A stretch of 64,000 nucleotides of DNA from Rhizophagus irregularis (taxonomy: Eukaryota; Glomeromycota; Glomeromycetes; Glomerales; Glomeraceae), in assembly GCF_026210795.1 (NCBI RefSeq), contig NC_089429.1:7907001-7971000 (forward strand). The letters are read 5' to 3'. A model generated the notes under the pieces. The model was not told where the DNA came from and searched no databases. It worked only from the letters and a program-made list of their open reading frames with translations. Below, one piece after another: positions 36,402 through 46,489 of this stretch. Each line of letters starts with the position of its first letter. Positions within the stretch are counted from its first letter, which is position 1. The translations under genes were made by a program, and so were the position numbers.

Positions 36402-37345
36402 ATGAGTATCTCCAAATTCAAAACCGTAACTATAGCTGGAGGTACGAATAAAGTAGACCATATTATAGCTGAGGCATTTTTGGATGATGGCTCCTATCAA
36501 ATTAAAATTCTTCGACGGAAGCCAGAAAATGATAATAAAATGGCTAAATCATTGGCTTCCAAGGGAGCAGAAATCGTATACGTGGATTATAATGAAAATT
36601 ATAATCTTGTTAAAGCACTTAAAGGAACCGATGTTCTTATTAGTGCTTTAAATGTCGATCTTGACGGTGCGACCTATTGTAATACTCAAGCACCAGCCAA
36701 AGATGCCTCAGTAAAAAGGTTCATCCCATCCGTAAAGATGAAGTATGTTTTTTTTCTTTTCTTTTCTTTTTTTTGTTGTATGTTTATGATAAAATTTATA
36801 ATGATTTTTTTTTCTTAACAAAGGGTTAAAGCTCATCCAATCACGGATAATAAAAACAAATTTAGAGATTATGTAGAAGAAAGTGGTCTCGAATATACGT
36901 ATATTTATTTCGGACTACTCCAAGAACATATTCTTCGGTGTGGATTTGATATCAAAGAGAAGAAAGCTACATTCTATGATGATGTTAGCAAAAAGATTCC
37001 CACCACTTCTTTTTCCGATTTTGGTAAATATACCGTAGAGTCACTTAAAACGCCAGAAGCTCGTAATTCTGAAATTACTGTTGCTGGCGCGAACATGTCT
37101 CTAAATGAGTACATTGATATATTTGAAAAGGTTTCTGGTGAGTACATATTTATTTAATCATTATTAATTCATGAATTTTTGCAGTAACTAATTATGATGG
37201 TTTATATAGATTCAAATGGAAAGCAGTTGTAGATATCGACTCATTCGCGGATAATTTCAAGGATATCATTAATAATAAACAAAGTAAAAAACGATCGTTC
37301 GGTTTCATTCCTAGACCTGATCCGAGGTTATTGAAAAACTTGTGA
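36402..37345 (+). CDS. NmrA-like NAD(P)-binding (isoflavone-reductase-like) protein, 271 aa, three exons
   Basis: Exons are read as 36402-36742, 36824-37137 and 37185-37345. The introns are 81 bp (GTATGT...AAAG) and 47 bp (GTGAGT...GCAG). The joined frame is 271 residues. The fold signature is an N-terminal beta strand and glycine loop (TVTIAGGTNKVDHIIAEAFL), then KILRRKP, KGAEIVYVDY, ALKGTDVLISALN, RFIPS, SGLEYTYIYFGLL and EITVAGANMSLNEYI. These follow the order of NmrA/PCBER-type atypical short-chain reductases, which bind NAD(P) as reductases or redox-sensing regulators. The loop is GGTNKVD where relatives have GGTGxxG, so two glycines are replaced. RFIPS is followed by VKM rather than the usual EFG. 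The protein may be a non-catalytic derivative or an early pseudogene. Frame continuity across both introns supports the model. Confidence 0.8.
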
Positions 37346-37528
37346 AACAAGCGTCAAGAAAGAAGGACTGAAATTGAGAATACAACATTAGATCAACCTC
37401 TCCGGCATGATATTGAAATGCTGCAATGCCACAATAATATTAAAGAAAATTTATTTAATTATGATTCATTTCGGACCAATTTGATTTTCTGTTTAACAAA
37501 ACCTCTCAAAAATTTTAAATTTAGATAA
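37346..37528 (+). other. In-frame coding-like continuation past the NmrA-like stop
   Basis: After the TGA at 37343-37345 the same frame runs 60 more codons: NKRQERRTEIENTTLDQPLR, HDIEMLQCHNNIKENLFNYD, then SFRTN, ending in TAA. The composition is polar and coiled-coil-like, unlike the surrounding AT-rich noise. It could be the end of a longer ancestral C-terminus after a recent TGG-to-TGA change, a readthrough tail, or a fragment of another gene. No start codon of its own is convincing. Confidence 0.4.
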
Positions 37529-37556
37529 CAAAAAAAATCAATTTTTGAAAAATCCC

Positions 37557-37672
37557 CTCACTCCCTTCTCCTACACCTTCTCCACCCCTCCTCCTACCCC
37601 TCCTCCTATACCTTCTCCTACACCTCCTCCTACACGTTCTCCTACACCTCCTCCTTCACCTCACCTCTTTCA
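37557..37672 (+). repeat. Polypyrimidine CCTCCTACAC minisatellite
   Basis: Degenerate CTCCTACACCT / CTCCTCCTACCCCT units form about 115 bases nearly free of G on the plus strand. It is a candidate triplex-forming or replication-slippage-prone tract just downstream of the NmrA-like gene. Confidence 0.8.
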
Positions 37673-37689
37673 ATAAAAACTCTTGTTAA

Positions 37690-38160
37690 ACAGAAAATAC
37701 AATTGATCCGAGCCCATCTGCAATTATAAATTTTTGGTTCTTTGGGCTATAGTAATAATGGATTAAGCGAATAAGGGCAACCTAAGAAGAAATTTATCAA
37801 CAGTATATAAAAACAATTGGAAAAATATATATATATATGTTGCATAATAGTTTAATGAAATACATAGACAAGATCTTGTCCATCGCGATTTTCACGAATC
37901 ACGATGGAAATATTTTAATTCACGAATACATTAAGAGGCAGCCCTTATTCTCGATTCAGTGACATATGCAGTCTTTAAATGATCATGTGAAAGTGGAAAT
38001 TATATCTGGAGTTCCACCTTTTATTGTACGGAGCGAAGCGAAGATTTGTTGGTAAATTAGAGACATATATTTGACCTTTACAATCTATTACAGCAAATCA
38101 AATTGACGAAGAAACTCTCAGATGTTTATTTTTAATGTCGATAAACACTTTAATAGAAAT
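37690..38160. other. Non-coding spacer
   Basis: Nothing supportable. The string TGTACGGAGCGAAGCGAAG (38034-38052) resembles strings at 3713 and 7658 and may be part of a dispersed repeat. Confidence 0.4.
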
Positions 38161-38164
38161 TACA

Positions 38165-38293
38165 TTAATCCCTAATCCTACCCCTAATTTTCCGCTAATC
38201 CTACCCTTAATCCCTTAATCCTACCTCAAATCCTAACCCTATCCTAACCCTAATTCCAGTCCTACCCTAATCCTATCTTAACCCTAACTCGCG
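38165..38293 (+). repeat. Degenerate telomere-like CCCTAA array
   Basis: About 15-20 variant units of CCCTAAT, CCTACC and CCTAACCCTA occupy about 130 bases. The complement is TTAGGG-like, the usual fungal telomere motif. Units are imperfect, so this is an interstitial or decayed array. Confidence 0.75.
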
Positions 38294-38294
38294 C

Positions 38295-39580
38295 CCTTTT
38301 TTATCTTTTTAAAATTTTTGCACAAAAAAATTTTTTTTATTAATCACTTAATAAAATCAGAAATCGGTATTACCTTGATTTTTCATCAATAAAATTGGAA
38401 ATAATTCATTAATGAGCAAAGTTTTTTACAAATATCATTAATAAACTATGTAAGAACGTAATAAATTGTGCATTTATTTAATTTCGTAAGAGAGATAAAG
38501 ATAAACCTTATCAGAATTTATTTAATACGAACTAACGTAATTTAATATTACAAGATTAAATCTTAGTCCAAAAGGTGATAAATGATGAATATATTGCATT
38601 ATCTCCCATTAAAATGTTTTAGTCGACGAAAAATTGATATTCTCTCATGTATCATTATTTGACGAACCAACGCTACGCTATTGCCTCACAATATTTGTTG
38701 CATAAAAGAGATCGTTATAGTAATAATTATGAAAATATGGTGTATTAGGGTTATGAAATTAGACGCACGTTATAATAAATTTTATTATTTCAAAATTTTT
38801 GCCATATAGTTAAAGTGCGGGTCAAAAAGAGAATAATAAATAGCGTTGACCGGAATCACAAATAAAACTAATAACCACGTAAAAAAAAAAAATTATTTGT
38901 TTTTATTTATTTTTCTATTAAATTTTTTTTCTGTGAAGTTGTACTTGGCTTATATAAGAAATTTTCTGAGATTTTCCTTTGGCAAATGACTTGAAATTCA
39001 AATGACAAATGACAAACGACCCGAGTCATTTTGAGATTAATGTTGGCTAGCGTTATAATTCTGGCCTACATTATACTTTTTTTTTAAAAAAAAAAAAAAT
39101 AATAAAAATTTGATAATGGTAAAATGACCAGGTCTTTTCGAACACTGCTGCTGACGTGTGATCAATTTTCTAAAAAAAAATTTATAGAGTGAAGCTGCTA
39201 ATTCTAAAGATTATAATGATGGAAATTGTTCACTATGGCAAATTTCACGTATTTTTATTATCAAATACTTCATGATTTATCAATGAAATAAAAAATTCCA
39301 AAAAATAATACTGTAACTCCGAATTATATGAATAAATGTTACAAAAATTAAATTATATTTATAAAAAATATAGTTTTTTATGGCTTTAATCTTCGCGATC
39401 TTCACGAAATTAAATTTTTGTTTACCATGTGTTCAGTTGCACAAACAAAGGGATCATCCTGTTTCTTGTAACATTAATTAAACAATTAAACTAATTTGCG
39501 TTAGAATATCGGCAAAAAAATTTATTTTATAACACAACATATGCAAATACAACATACCGTCAAAATTCTTTCTTCTTAAT
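38295..39580. other. Non-coding stretch upstream of the BTB gene
   Basis: AT-rich. Another TAATTCTGGCC motif lies at about 39054. No clear core promoter element was identified close to the ATG at 39585. Confidence 0.45.
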
Positions 39581-39584
39581 TACT

Positions 39585-40976
39585 ATGACTTCTGAAACAT
39601 TAATAAATTCATTATTACAAGACTTAAATAAATTATATAATGAAGCAGATGATTACGACGTAATAATAAAAGCTGGAGAAGGATCTAATTCAGACGATTT
39701 TAAAGCACATTCTAATATATTACGAATTAGGTCAACTTATTTTAAGGCCGCTTTATCGTCTAATTGGACGAGGAAAGAAGGGAATGTTACTATTTTTAAA
39801 AAACCAAATATCAAAGCTGACACATTTAAGATCATTTTAAAATATATTTATACCGGGATTATAAATTTAGATACAAGCATTACAGGGATTGGGGAGTTAC
39901 TTATTGCAGCGGATGAAATTAATCTTGTAGAATTAATTAATTATATTCAAAATCATATTGTTAAATTAAAAAAAGAATGGTCCGAGAAAGATATTATTAA
40001 ATTATTTAATATTTTATCATGTCGTCAAGAAGTTTTTAATACACTTTATGTTTATTTCAGAGATATTATTAGTAATAATCCTGGAAGATTTTTTAATGAA
40101 TCTAATTTATTTATAGAATTAGAAAATGATGCTTTTCTTTCACTTATTCAAAATGATGATTTTGATATGGAAGAAATTGAAATTTGGAATAATTTATTGA
40201 AATGGGCTATTTCAAAAAATTCTACCATTAGTTCTAATACAACACTTTGGAAAACAGAAGAAATGGAAGTTATTAAGTTAACAATTCGTGATTTTATTCC
40301 ACATATTAGATTTTTTCAAATTTCTTCACAAAATTATTATTATAAGATACGACCATTATCAGCACTTTTACCAAAAGAACTTGATGAAGATATTATTTTA
40401 AATTTTCTTGTTCCAGAAAGTTCTCAAAATACAAAAATTTTACCAAGAAAATTAAGTAGTGTTAATAAATATTCTAAAATAATTAAATTAGATCATATTT
40501 ATCAAATTTCTCATTGGATTGATAAAAAACAAGAGAATTATTCAAGAGTACCACAATATGAATTTAAATTGCTTTTAAATGGAAATAGAGATGGATTTGA
40601 TGTTAAAACTTTTAAAGAAAGATGTTATAATAAAGGAGCTACAATTGTAGCAATTAAATTGAAAGGAAATAATGTCATTGGAGGATATAATCCAATAAGT
40701 TGGAATGGTTCAGGTAGATATCTTTCAACAAATGATAGTTTTATTTTTTCATTTAATCAATCAACTTTAAATTCATCAACTGTTATACTAAGTAGAGTCA
40801 AAAATAAAGGAAAAGCAATATATGATTGTATTAATAATAGTCATAGTTTTGGTGAATATGATCTTGAAATATTTAAGAGAAAATGTAGAAATGGTGATTA
40901 TGAAACTAAAATTAGTGAAGATGGGGATTTTGAACTTGAAGATTATGAAGTATTTCAAGTAAATAAGAAAGAGTGA
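39585..40976 (+). CDS. BTB-BACK-TLDc domain protein, 463 aa
   Basis: Single intact exon. Residues ~20-115 form a BTB/POZ domain (DDYDVIIKAGEG, FKAHSNILRIRSTYFKAALS, FKIILKYIYTGIINL), the fold that dimerises and docks onto cullin 3. Residues ~125-240 resemble a BACK region (WSEKDIIKLFNILSC, FFNESNLFIELENDAFLSLI, IEIWNNLLKWAISK). Residues ~295-460 form a TLDc domain (IYQISHWIDKK, FKLLLNGNRDGFDVKTFKER, CYNKGATIVAIKLKG, NVIGGYNPISW), a fold associated elsewhere with oxidative-stress proteins and V-ATPase binding. The combination and length match a family strongly expanded in Rhizophagus. A role as a CUL3 adaptor is inferred. AATAAATAAAGG about 135 bases after the stop is a likely poly(A) signal. 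Confidence 0.9.
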   Translation: MTSETLINSLLQDLNKLYNEADDYDVIIKAGEGSNSDDFKAHSNILRIRSTYFKAALSSNWTRKEGNVTIFKKPNIKADTFKIILKYIYTGIINLDTSITGIGELLIAADEINLVELINYIQNHIVKLKKEWSEKDIIKLFNILSCRQEVFNTLYVYFRDIISNNPGRFFNESNLFIELENDAFLSLIQNDDFDMEEIEIWNNLLKWAISKNSTISSNTTLWKTEEMEVIKLTIRDFIPHIRFFQISSQNYYYKIRPLSALLPKELDEDIILNFLVPESSQNTKILPRKLSSVNKYSKIIKLDHIYQISHWIDKKQENYSRVPQYEFKLLLNGNRDGFDVKTFKERCYNKGATIVAIKLKGNNVIGGYNPISWNGSGRYLSTNDSFIFSFNQSTLNSSTVILSRVKNKGKAIYDCINNSHSFGEYDLEIFKRKCRNGDYETKISEDGDFELEDYEVFQVNKKE

Positions 40977-41108
40977 GCAACGCGGCGGTTGGTGGGAAAT
41001 GTTAGTTTGAAACTACGCTTTTTATAGCGAAATATTTATATATATTTATTGCAAATATTTAATATTATTCTTTTCTCATATTTTTATAATCAAATGTATT
41101 AATATAAA

Positions 41109-41118
41109 TAAATAAAGG
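41109..41118 (+). terminator. Likely poly(A) signal of the BTB gene
   Basis: AATAAATAAA lies about 135 bases downstream of the stop codon, in the correct orientation and within an AT-rich 3' flank. Confidence 0.4.
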
Positions 41119-41399
41119 TTTTATTAATATAATTCAGACATTAATAGTATTTCTTTTGAGTCTTTACCCAACATTATTCATGTTCACGAGCGATCAAGTT
41201 TGTTTAATCTTTAATATGGTAAAGGTAATAAATATAAATGCTGATTTATATCAGAAATTTTGACTTAATCCTGAAAAATAAATCTGATACAAAGCGCATT
41301 CAATTATGAAATCGGGGATATTAGCTCTACCAATTTCGAAAACAGAAAAGTCTAGCGAATGATACCACGGTAAGTTATGAAGGAAATTTGAAGAGGTAA

Positions 41400-42850
41400 A
41401 ATAAATCCACATGACGGTAATGACAAGGGTGCGTCTATCATCGCTATACGGACATCGATACTGAGACGATTGTGTAGGTTGTCGTCGTGAGTGATCTTCG
41501 AGGGTGGCGAATTATGTGTTTGTCTACGTCGGTAGTTTTGGAAGGTCTTTTTAGATATGTTGTTGAAAATTTTCCATTCTTTAAATTTTGAGTTGCGTGT
41601 TTTCCAAATAGTGTTGTAGATTTCAACATGTAGATCATGAACGAATGATAATAATAAACGTTTGATACGCTCCTTTGATCTAATAGCCGCTTGAAAAGGT
41701 GCTAAAAGTCGTTTGGGGTATAATTAAGTAAAAAAATTAATAAATATTTGTTTAATAAATTTCTGACATCGGTTTTCGAGTCCAAGAAAATATAGCGCAA
41801 ATCTGATTGCGCCCTGCCAGAAAAGTTGTTGAATATAGGTATTAATGAAGTGATGGCTTCCGGCATTGCCATAGATGAAGATAAGACTCGTCTTCCATAT
41901 TACATAAGAAACACGTTTTTACACCATCTAAAGTAGGTAACATTAAAGTCGAAGTTTTCATCTTCCAACTTGTAATTTTACTCAGTTGACGAGATGTAGG
42001 TCGATCGAAAGGGTTGTAAGTCACAGGATTTAGTAAATTCCCAATTGACGATTTCATTGAATGAAAGGTCCTGAATCAAATCGTGAGATAAATGTCTTTC
42101 TAGGTTTCTATATTGTAAGGGTTTTTTGAGAGTGGAACGAATATTTCTATCAATAATATGTTCTTTGTTAAAAATAAGTGAACCTTATTGACGTTTGAGG
42201 TCTTTGTGATTAACGTCACTTATAAGATTACGAGATCCTTGCTTCGTTAACGCATCCGCTTGGTCATTGTAAAAATTATTAGAGTGCGCTTTGACTTTTG
42301 AAAGTGTCACTTGAAGCTGTAAGGTGTCAATAATTTGTTTGATGGACTGGCATAGATGGCAGTTATTCAATTTTTGTAAACGTCTATCAGTTAATCGAGG
42401 AGTATATAAATATAAAGCATTAAAGGTTTGAATAGTAGCTTGTGAATCTATATTACTGCGGAGTGGACAAATTAAAAGTAAATTGAAAATCGCGAACATT
42501 CTGCTCCAGATGAACTCGCCCAATTGGTTATCCGAGCATAGAAGCTCATAGCGATATCTGGTGGTGAAGATAAAAGCCAACCAAAGCCCATTAACGGTGC
42601 TAAATTGTCTGGAGGTCTGCATAATGATCCATCCGAGAAAAATTCTAAATGTTGGTTGTTTGCTAGAATTGTAGCTTTTTCAATAAAGTCATCATGTAAG
42701 GTAGCGGGTAATAATAATGATTTGATTGAGAGTGCGTTTTGTGGTACCGACGCTGCAGTTGATCTTAATGTAATAGGTTGTGTTGGTGCTCTGGAAATAT
42801 TATTGTCGTTTCCTTGAATATGATTAAGTTCTAATACGAAAATCATTGAA
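41400..42850 (-). pseudogene. Decayed LINE 3' region: RNase H and zinc motif
   Basis: Read on the minus strand, an RNase H domain starts at about 42640 with FFSDGS (first Asp) and continues to SSSGAE (second acidic residue). After a frameshift near 42500 it continues as IFNLLLICPLRSNIDSQATI (third Asp), then KVKAHSNNFYNDQADALTKQ with the terminal His and Asp. The core acidic residues are therefore recognisable. Downstream, 42057-41842 carries the zinc motif CFLCNMEDESYLHLWQC (C-x2-C, H-x3-C), and about 41640-41440 encodes an IYNTIWKTRNSKFKEW-like C-terminus in another frame. Frame changes and the missing reverse-transcriptase half show that it is dead and 5'-truncated. The 3' boundary and poly(A) are not recognisable. 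Confidence 0.75.
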
Positions 42851-42859
42851 CGCGGTAGT

Positions 42860-43590
42860 GCGATTTGTGATATGTGGTTCGTTCAATCGCCATGCTGTTA
42901 TTCTATTCGTATTTGATAAAAAGTTCGCTAGTTAAGCAAGAGTTCAATTGTGCATTAAAAAAGCGACGCTTGTACTCGAATTTGATGATCAAAATGTTGA
43001 GAATGTTAGGGTATATCGGACATGTAAGGTAGTAACAAAATCTATTAAGAGATGTCAAATGTCACGTGATTTCTAATCAATCTTACATGATCGACAACCA
43101 GACTACACTTTGAATAACGGAAATATTGTCCCAAAGCTATACATAACATATTATCCTCTTAATTAACCTCATGATGGAGGCAATTTTTTAAGAAAGGATT
43201 AATTATTATACATCGGATATAAATATAATGTGAAGGAATAAAAAGTATTAATGGATCTCCAAATATCGTGTTTCACAAATTTCTTAAGGCGTGATCTGAT
43301 GCCAACAAATTGATGATTAATAGTTTTTTTATCGTAATTCGTAATTATAATAATTTATTATAAAATAATTTGTTTGTTCTTAATAAATTTAATTTAATAT
43401 ATTAATCAACTGAATTATTTAAATTTAAGTAGATTTTCAGGAGTAAAAAATCATAGCAACAACGATAAGAAATGAAATTATCTTCAAAATTGTATATTGG
43501 AAGATTTTTCGAAAATTAATAATATATCAGCAATAGATCATGTGAAACGTGTAACGTTCATTGAATTTCATGTTTGTGTGACAGAATTTG
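42860..43590. other. Spacer between the LINE relic and the F-box gene
   Basis: AT-rich sequence without a supportable gene. Confidence 0.4.
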
Positions 43591-43593
43591 CGC

Positions 43594-43609
43594 CATAAAT
43601 AGGAATAAG
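43594..43609 (+). promoter_or_regulatory. TATA-like element of the F-box gene
   Basis: CATAAATAGGAATAAG stands about 65-75 bases before the ATG, followed by a T/C-rich leader (TTTTTTTTACATCTC...). This is a typical arrangement for a fungal core promoter. Confidence 0.35.
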
Positions 43610-43671
43610 TCTTTCGGATTAAAAAAAAAATTTTTTTTACATCTCTTTTTCTTTCTTTTTTTTTACGAAAT

Positions 43672-45351
43672 ATGTCGCGAAATCAAGATATCACCAGTAC
43701 AGTAAATTTAACAGCCGACTGTATATATGAAATTATTCAGTATGTTATTCACGATATTAAAACTTTATATTCATGTGTCGTTTTAAATCAAGATTATTGT
43801 CAAGTCGTTGTACGTATACTTTGGAGAAACCCATTTAAATATATTAAACAAGATGAGACGAAAAAAGCTCTCATCTTTCGAACATATTTCTCCTGTCTTG
43901 ATGATCAAGAAAAAGAACAGATCACGGCATTCTTTCATAACTCTGTTATTGACTTTCCAAAACCTTTTATTAATTATCCAAGCTTTCTTCAAGAATTTGA
44001 AATATTAAATATACAAACATCAATGAGATCCTTTCTTTATCAATATCATTTTGCTTCAACTACAGAGAATCGAATTAATAGTGTTGTTCATATTCTTAAC
44101 CCTTTTATGGAAAAGTTATTTTTTAATATTCAAAGTAATTTTAAATACTTGAATGTTGATTTGAATGATGAAAAAAATCAAATAGATATGAGTTCATTTG
44201 ATGATAGAATTCTCGGTCATGTTTTATCAAATATCAACAAATTTACTTTTGGATTTGGTTTTAGATTTGATATAAAAATGAAGGAAATTTTAAAATTTAT
44301 TCAAAAGAATGCAACAAAACTTACTGAAATCATTTCTGATCATAATAATAACATAAACCATGTTCGATTAATATTTACAAAGAAAGAATTTAAACAACAA
44401 AAATTGAAAAAACTTAATCCCGAATTTAATGATTTATTGGATATTTTAAGTTCTTTCATTATTTCATTGGATAATTTGAAATCATTGGAAATGCCTTGTT
44501 TTATTAGGAATGATAAGAACTTTGTTAAAAAACATTCTCATTCTTTAACTCATTTAAAATTACATGAAATTCGTAATTTTAATATAATTATTAGTATATT
44601 GGATCATTGTTCAAATCTGGAAACAATTGAACTTGTTAGTTTTTATTGTAATAAAAATACTGATCTTTCAGAATTAAATAAACCTATTAATTCAAAATTT
44701 AATAATCTCAAGAATTTTCATATTACAATCTCCTATTTTCCTGTTCTCACTCTATTCAAAAGAATTATTTTAATGTCAAATAATGATCTTAAAACACTTT
44801 ATTATGATAAATATATTGTTCATTCTAATGCTAATAACTTTACGGAATTAATTTGGCCTTTTTGTACAAATATTACACATCTTTTCATTAGAATATTTCA
44901 AAATGATATTTATACTATCATTTCATTTTTGGAAAGTTTGGATCATCTTGTTTTATTAAAATTAGATTGGGATAATAATTATCTTAGGATTGATCAAATT
45001 GCTGATTTGGCTCATTCATTTTCTTCTTCTTTACAAATTTTGGAAATCTTGGAGATTGATTCATCTATGATTATTGAAATGTTGGGAGCTTTATTTCGTA
45101 ATATGCAATGTCAACTCAAGGAAATTGGTATTTGTATGGATTCTTTTATTAATGATGATATATTAGAAATAATCATAGCTTATGCTAGATGCAAAAATTC
45201 CTTAATAGTTTTTAGATACTTAAATACACCCCCATACTGTTATTATTATCCCCAACTTTCAAAACATATTTTAGAAGAAGCCAGAAGCTTATTTACGATT
45301 GATGATAATCCTGAACCTTTTAAAAGAAGTTTTATTGAACCAATCTTCTAA
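43672..45351 (+). CDS. F-box/LRR-like protein, 559 aa
   Basis: Single intact exon. The F-box spans residues ~12-55 (LTADCIYEIIQYVIHDIKTL, YSCVVLNQDYCQVVVRILWR), followed by the family's usual NPFKYIK segment. The rest is an irregular leucine-rich region with strands such as LSSFIISLDNLKSLEMP, SLTHLKLHEIRNF, CSNLETIELVS, FNNLKNFHITIS, LDHLVLLKLDWDNN and LQILEILEIDS. F-box proteins of this type connect Skp1-cullin ligases to targets. The substrate is unknown. It is longer than the F-box protein on the minus strand at 14-15.6 kb and only distantly similar. It is the intact member nearest to two F-box relics at 48.7-51.6 kb. Confidence 0.88.
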   Translation: MSRNQDITSTVNLTADCIYEIIQYVIHDIKTLYSCVVLNQDYCQVVVRILWRNPFKYIKQDETKKALIFRTYFSCLDDQEKEQITAFFHNSVIDFPKPFINYPSFLQEFEILNIQTSMRSFLYQYHFASTTENRINSVVHILNPFMEKLFFNIQSNFKYLNVDLNDEKNQIDMSSFDDRILGHVLSNINKFTFGFGFRFDIKMKEILKFIQKNATKLTEIISDHNNNINHVRLIFTKKEFKQQKLKKLNPEFNDLLDILSSFIISLDNLKSLEMPCFIRNDKNFVKKHSHSLTHLKLHEIRNFNIIISILDHCSNLETIELVSFYCNKNTDLSELNKPINSKFNNLKNFHITISYFPVLTLFKRIILMSNNDLKTLYYDKYIVHSNANNFTELIWPFCTNITHLFIRIFQNDIYTIISFLESLDHLVLLKLDWDNNYLRIDQIADLAHSFSSSLQILEILEIDSSMIIEMLGALFRNMQCQLKEIGICMDSFINDDILEIIIAYARCKNSLIVFRYLNTPPYCYYYPQLSKHILEEARSLFTIDDNPEPFKRSFIEPIF

Positions 45352-45436
45352 ATTTTGATGAATTTGTCATATTAGTGTGTATTGTCTTTATATATGGCAG
45401 ATTATCTTTTATTTGCAATGATGATATGAATATTTT

Positions 45437-45680
45437 AGAGTAGGGAACACATTGAAATCTATTGAAAATAGTGGTAACCATGTCCTCAATTTACGGTCTC
45501 TTATTATCTTTCTATTATGTTATGTATTAAATTGATAAAATTTTATACACTTTTTGCTAGGGAATACATTGAAATCTATTGAAAATAATGGTGAAAATAA
45601 AATTATATGGTTACCATTTACAGTGTCTTATTATTTTTCCATTATGTTATGTATTAAATTGATAAAATTTTATATACCTT
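45437..45680 (+). repeat. Two-copy tandem repeat, ~120 bp unit
   Basis: TAGGGAA(C/T)ACATTGAAATC then TATTGAAAATA, ..., ATTATGTTATGTATTAAATT and GATAAAATTTTATA occur twice back to back, just after the F-box gene. The second copy has an insertion of GTGAAAATAAAATTATA. Confidence 0.85.
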
Positions 45681-45794
45681 TGCTTATATCGATAATACAA
45701 TAAATACTAATAGATAATTTTGGCTAAACTGATAAATTATTAAATTATTATAATATATAATTCATTTAATTGCTATAATTCGATAAACAATTGA

Positions 45795-45885
45795 ATTTTA
45801 CCCAAATCCCAAATCCTAAACTATTGCCCAAATCCCAAATTGTTGCCGAAATTCCAAATCGTTGCCGAAATCCCAAAGGTCAATT
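45795..45885 (+). repeat. CAAATCCCAAAT / TTGCCGAAAT minisatellite
   Basis: Four to five units of about 22 bp (TTGCC(C/G)AAATCCCAAAT...) precede a palindromic GTCACGTGAC. Open frames across it are repeat artefacts. Confidence 0.8.
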
Positions 45886-46369
45886 TGTGTCACGTGACGT
45901 TATAAACTTCCATAAAAATGGACCCAAGTTTAAATTTTTAGAACTGATTTTCACCCGTCGACCTAATTTTGTGAAAATTTACGGAAAAAATTTTAGTAAT
46001 ATTAAATTTTTAAATAAAAATACCGACCGCCAGCCCAAAATTTTGAATCCATGAAACGAGAACCAATTTTTAACAATGTGTCGCCTAAACTAATTTTAAT
46101 AATAAATTTAAAATTGCTAAACTGAGCCTTTTTGCTGCATAATAAAACTCGGTATCCGGACTTTTTTATAAATTTACCTCGTTATTTGTTTTTTCGTGAA
46201 TAAATGTTTTCAAAGAAAATAGAGTTATTTATTTATTGCTTAATTATTAATATCAGTTACTCATTGAATGTTGAAGTAGTAATATCCTGGAAAAAAAAAT
46301 AATTTAATTTAATTTTTATTTTCATTGCGTGATGAATATTTTTTATAAAAATGTTAATCGCTACCATTT

Positions 46370-46483
46370 GTCCATTTGACGAAATGGACGATTCGGTGAA
46401 ATGGATTCGATAAAATACACTTTCTGCGAAACGTCCTTTCGGTGAAACGTCCCTTCGGCGGCGAAATGGTTTCGGCGAAATGA
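46370..46483 (+). repeat. CGAAATGG / CGGTGAAACG short repeat cluster
   Basis: Repeats such as TTTCGGTGAAACGTCC, CGGCGAAATGG and CATTTGACGAAATGGACG recur about seven times in 110 bases. The cluster is markedly GC-richer than its flanks. Confidence 0.7.
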
Positions 46484-46489
46484 GATTCT

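Noticed and set aside
36743-36818. Reading the NmrA-like gene as a 138-residue single exon
   Set aside because: The last 25 residues (F/M/I-rich) are intron sequence. A GTATGT donor and AAAG acceptor restore the conserved continuation VKAHPITDNKNKFRDYVEESG.
42605-42817. 70-codon plus-strand frame
   Set aside because: It is antisense to the RNase H relic and has no motif.
45791-46054. 87-codon plus-strand frame
   Set aside because: Its first half is the CAAATCCCAAAT minisatellite and the rest shows no conserved features.
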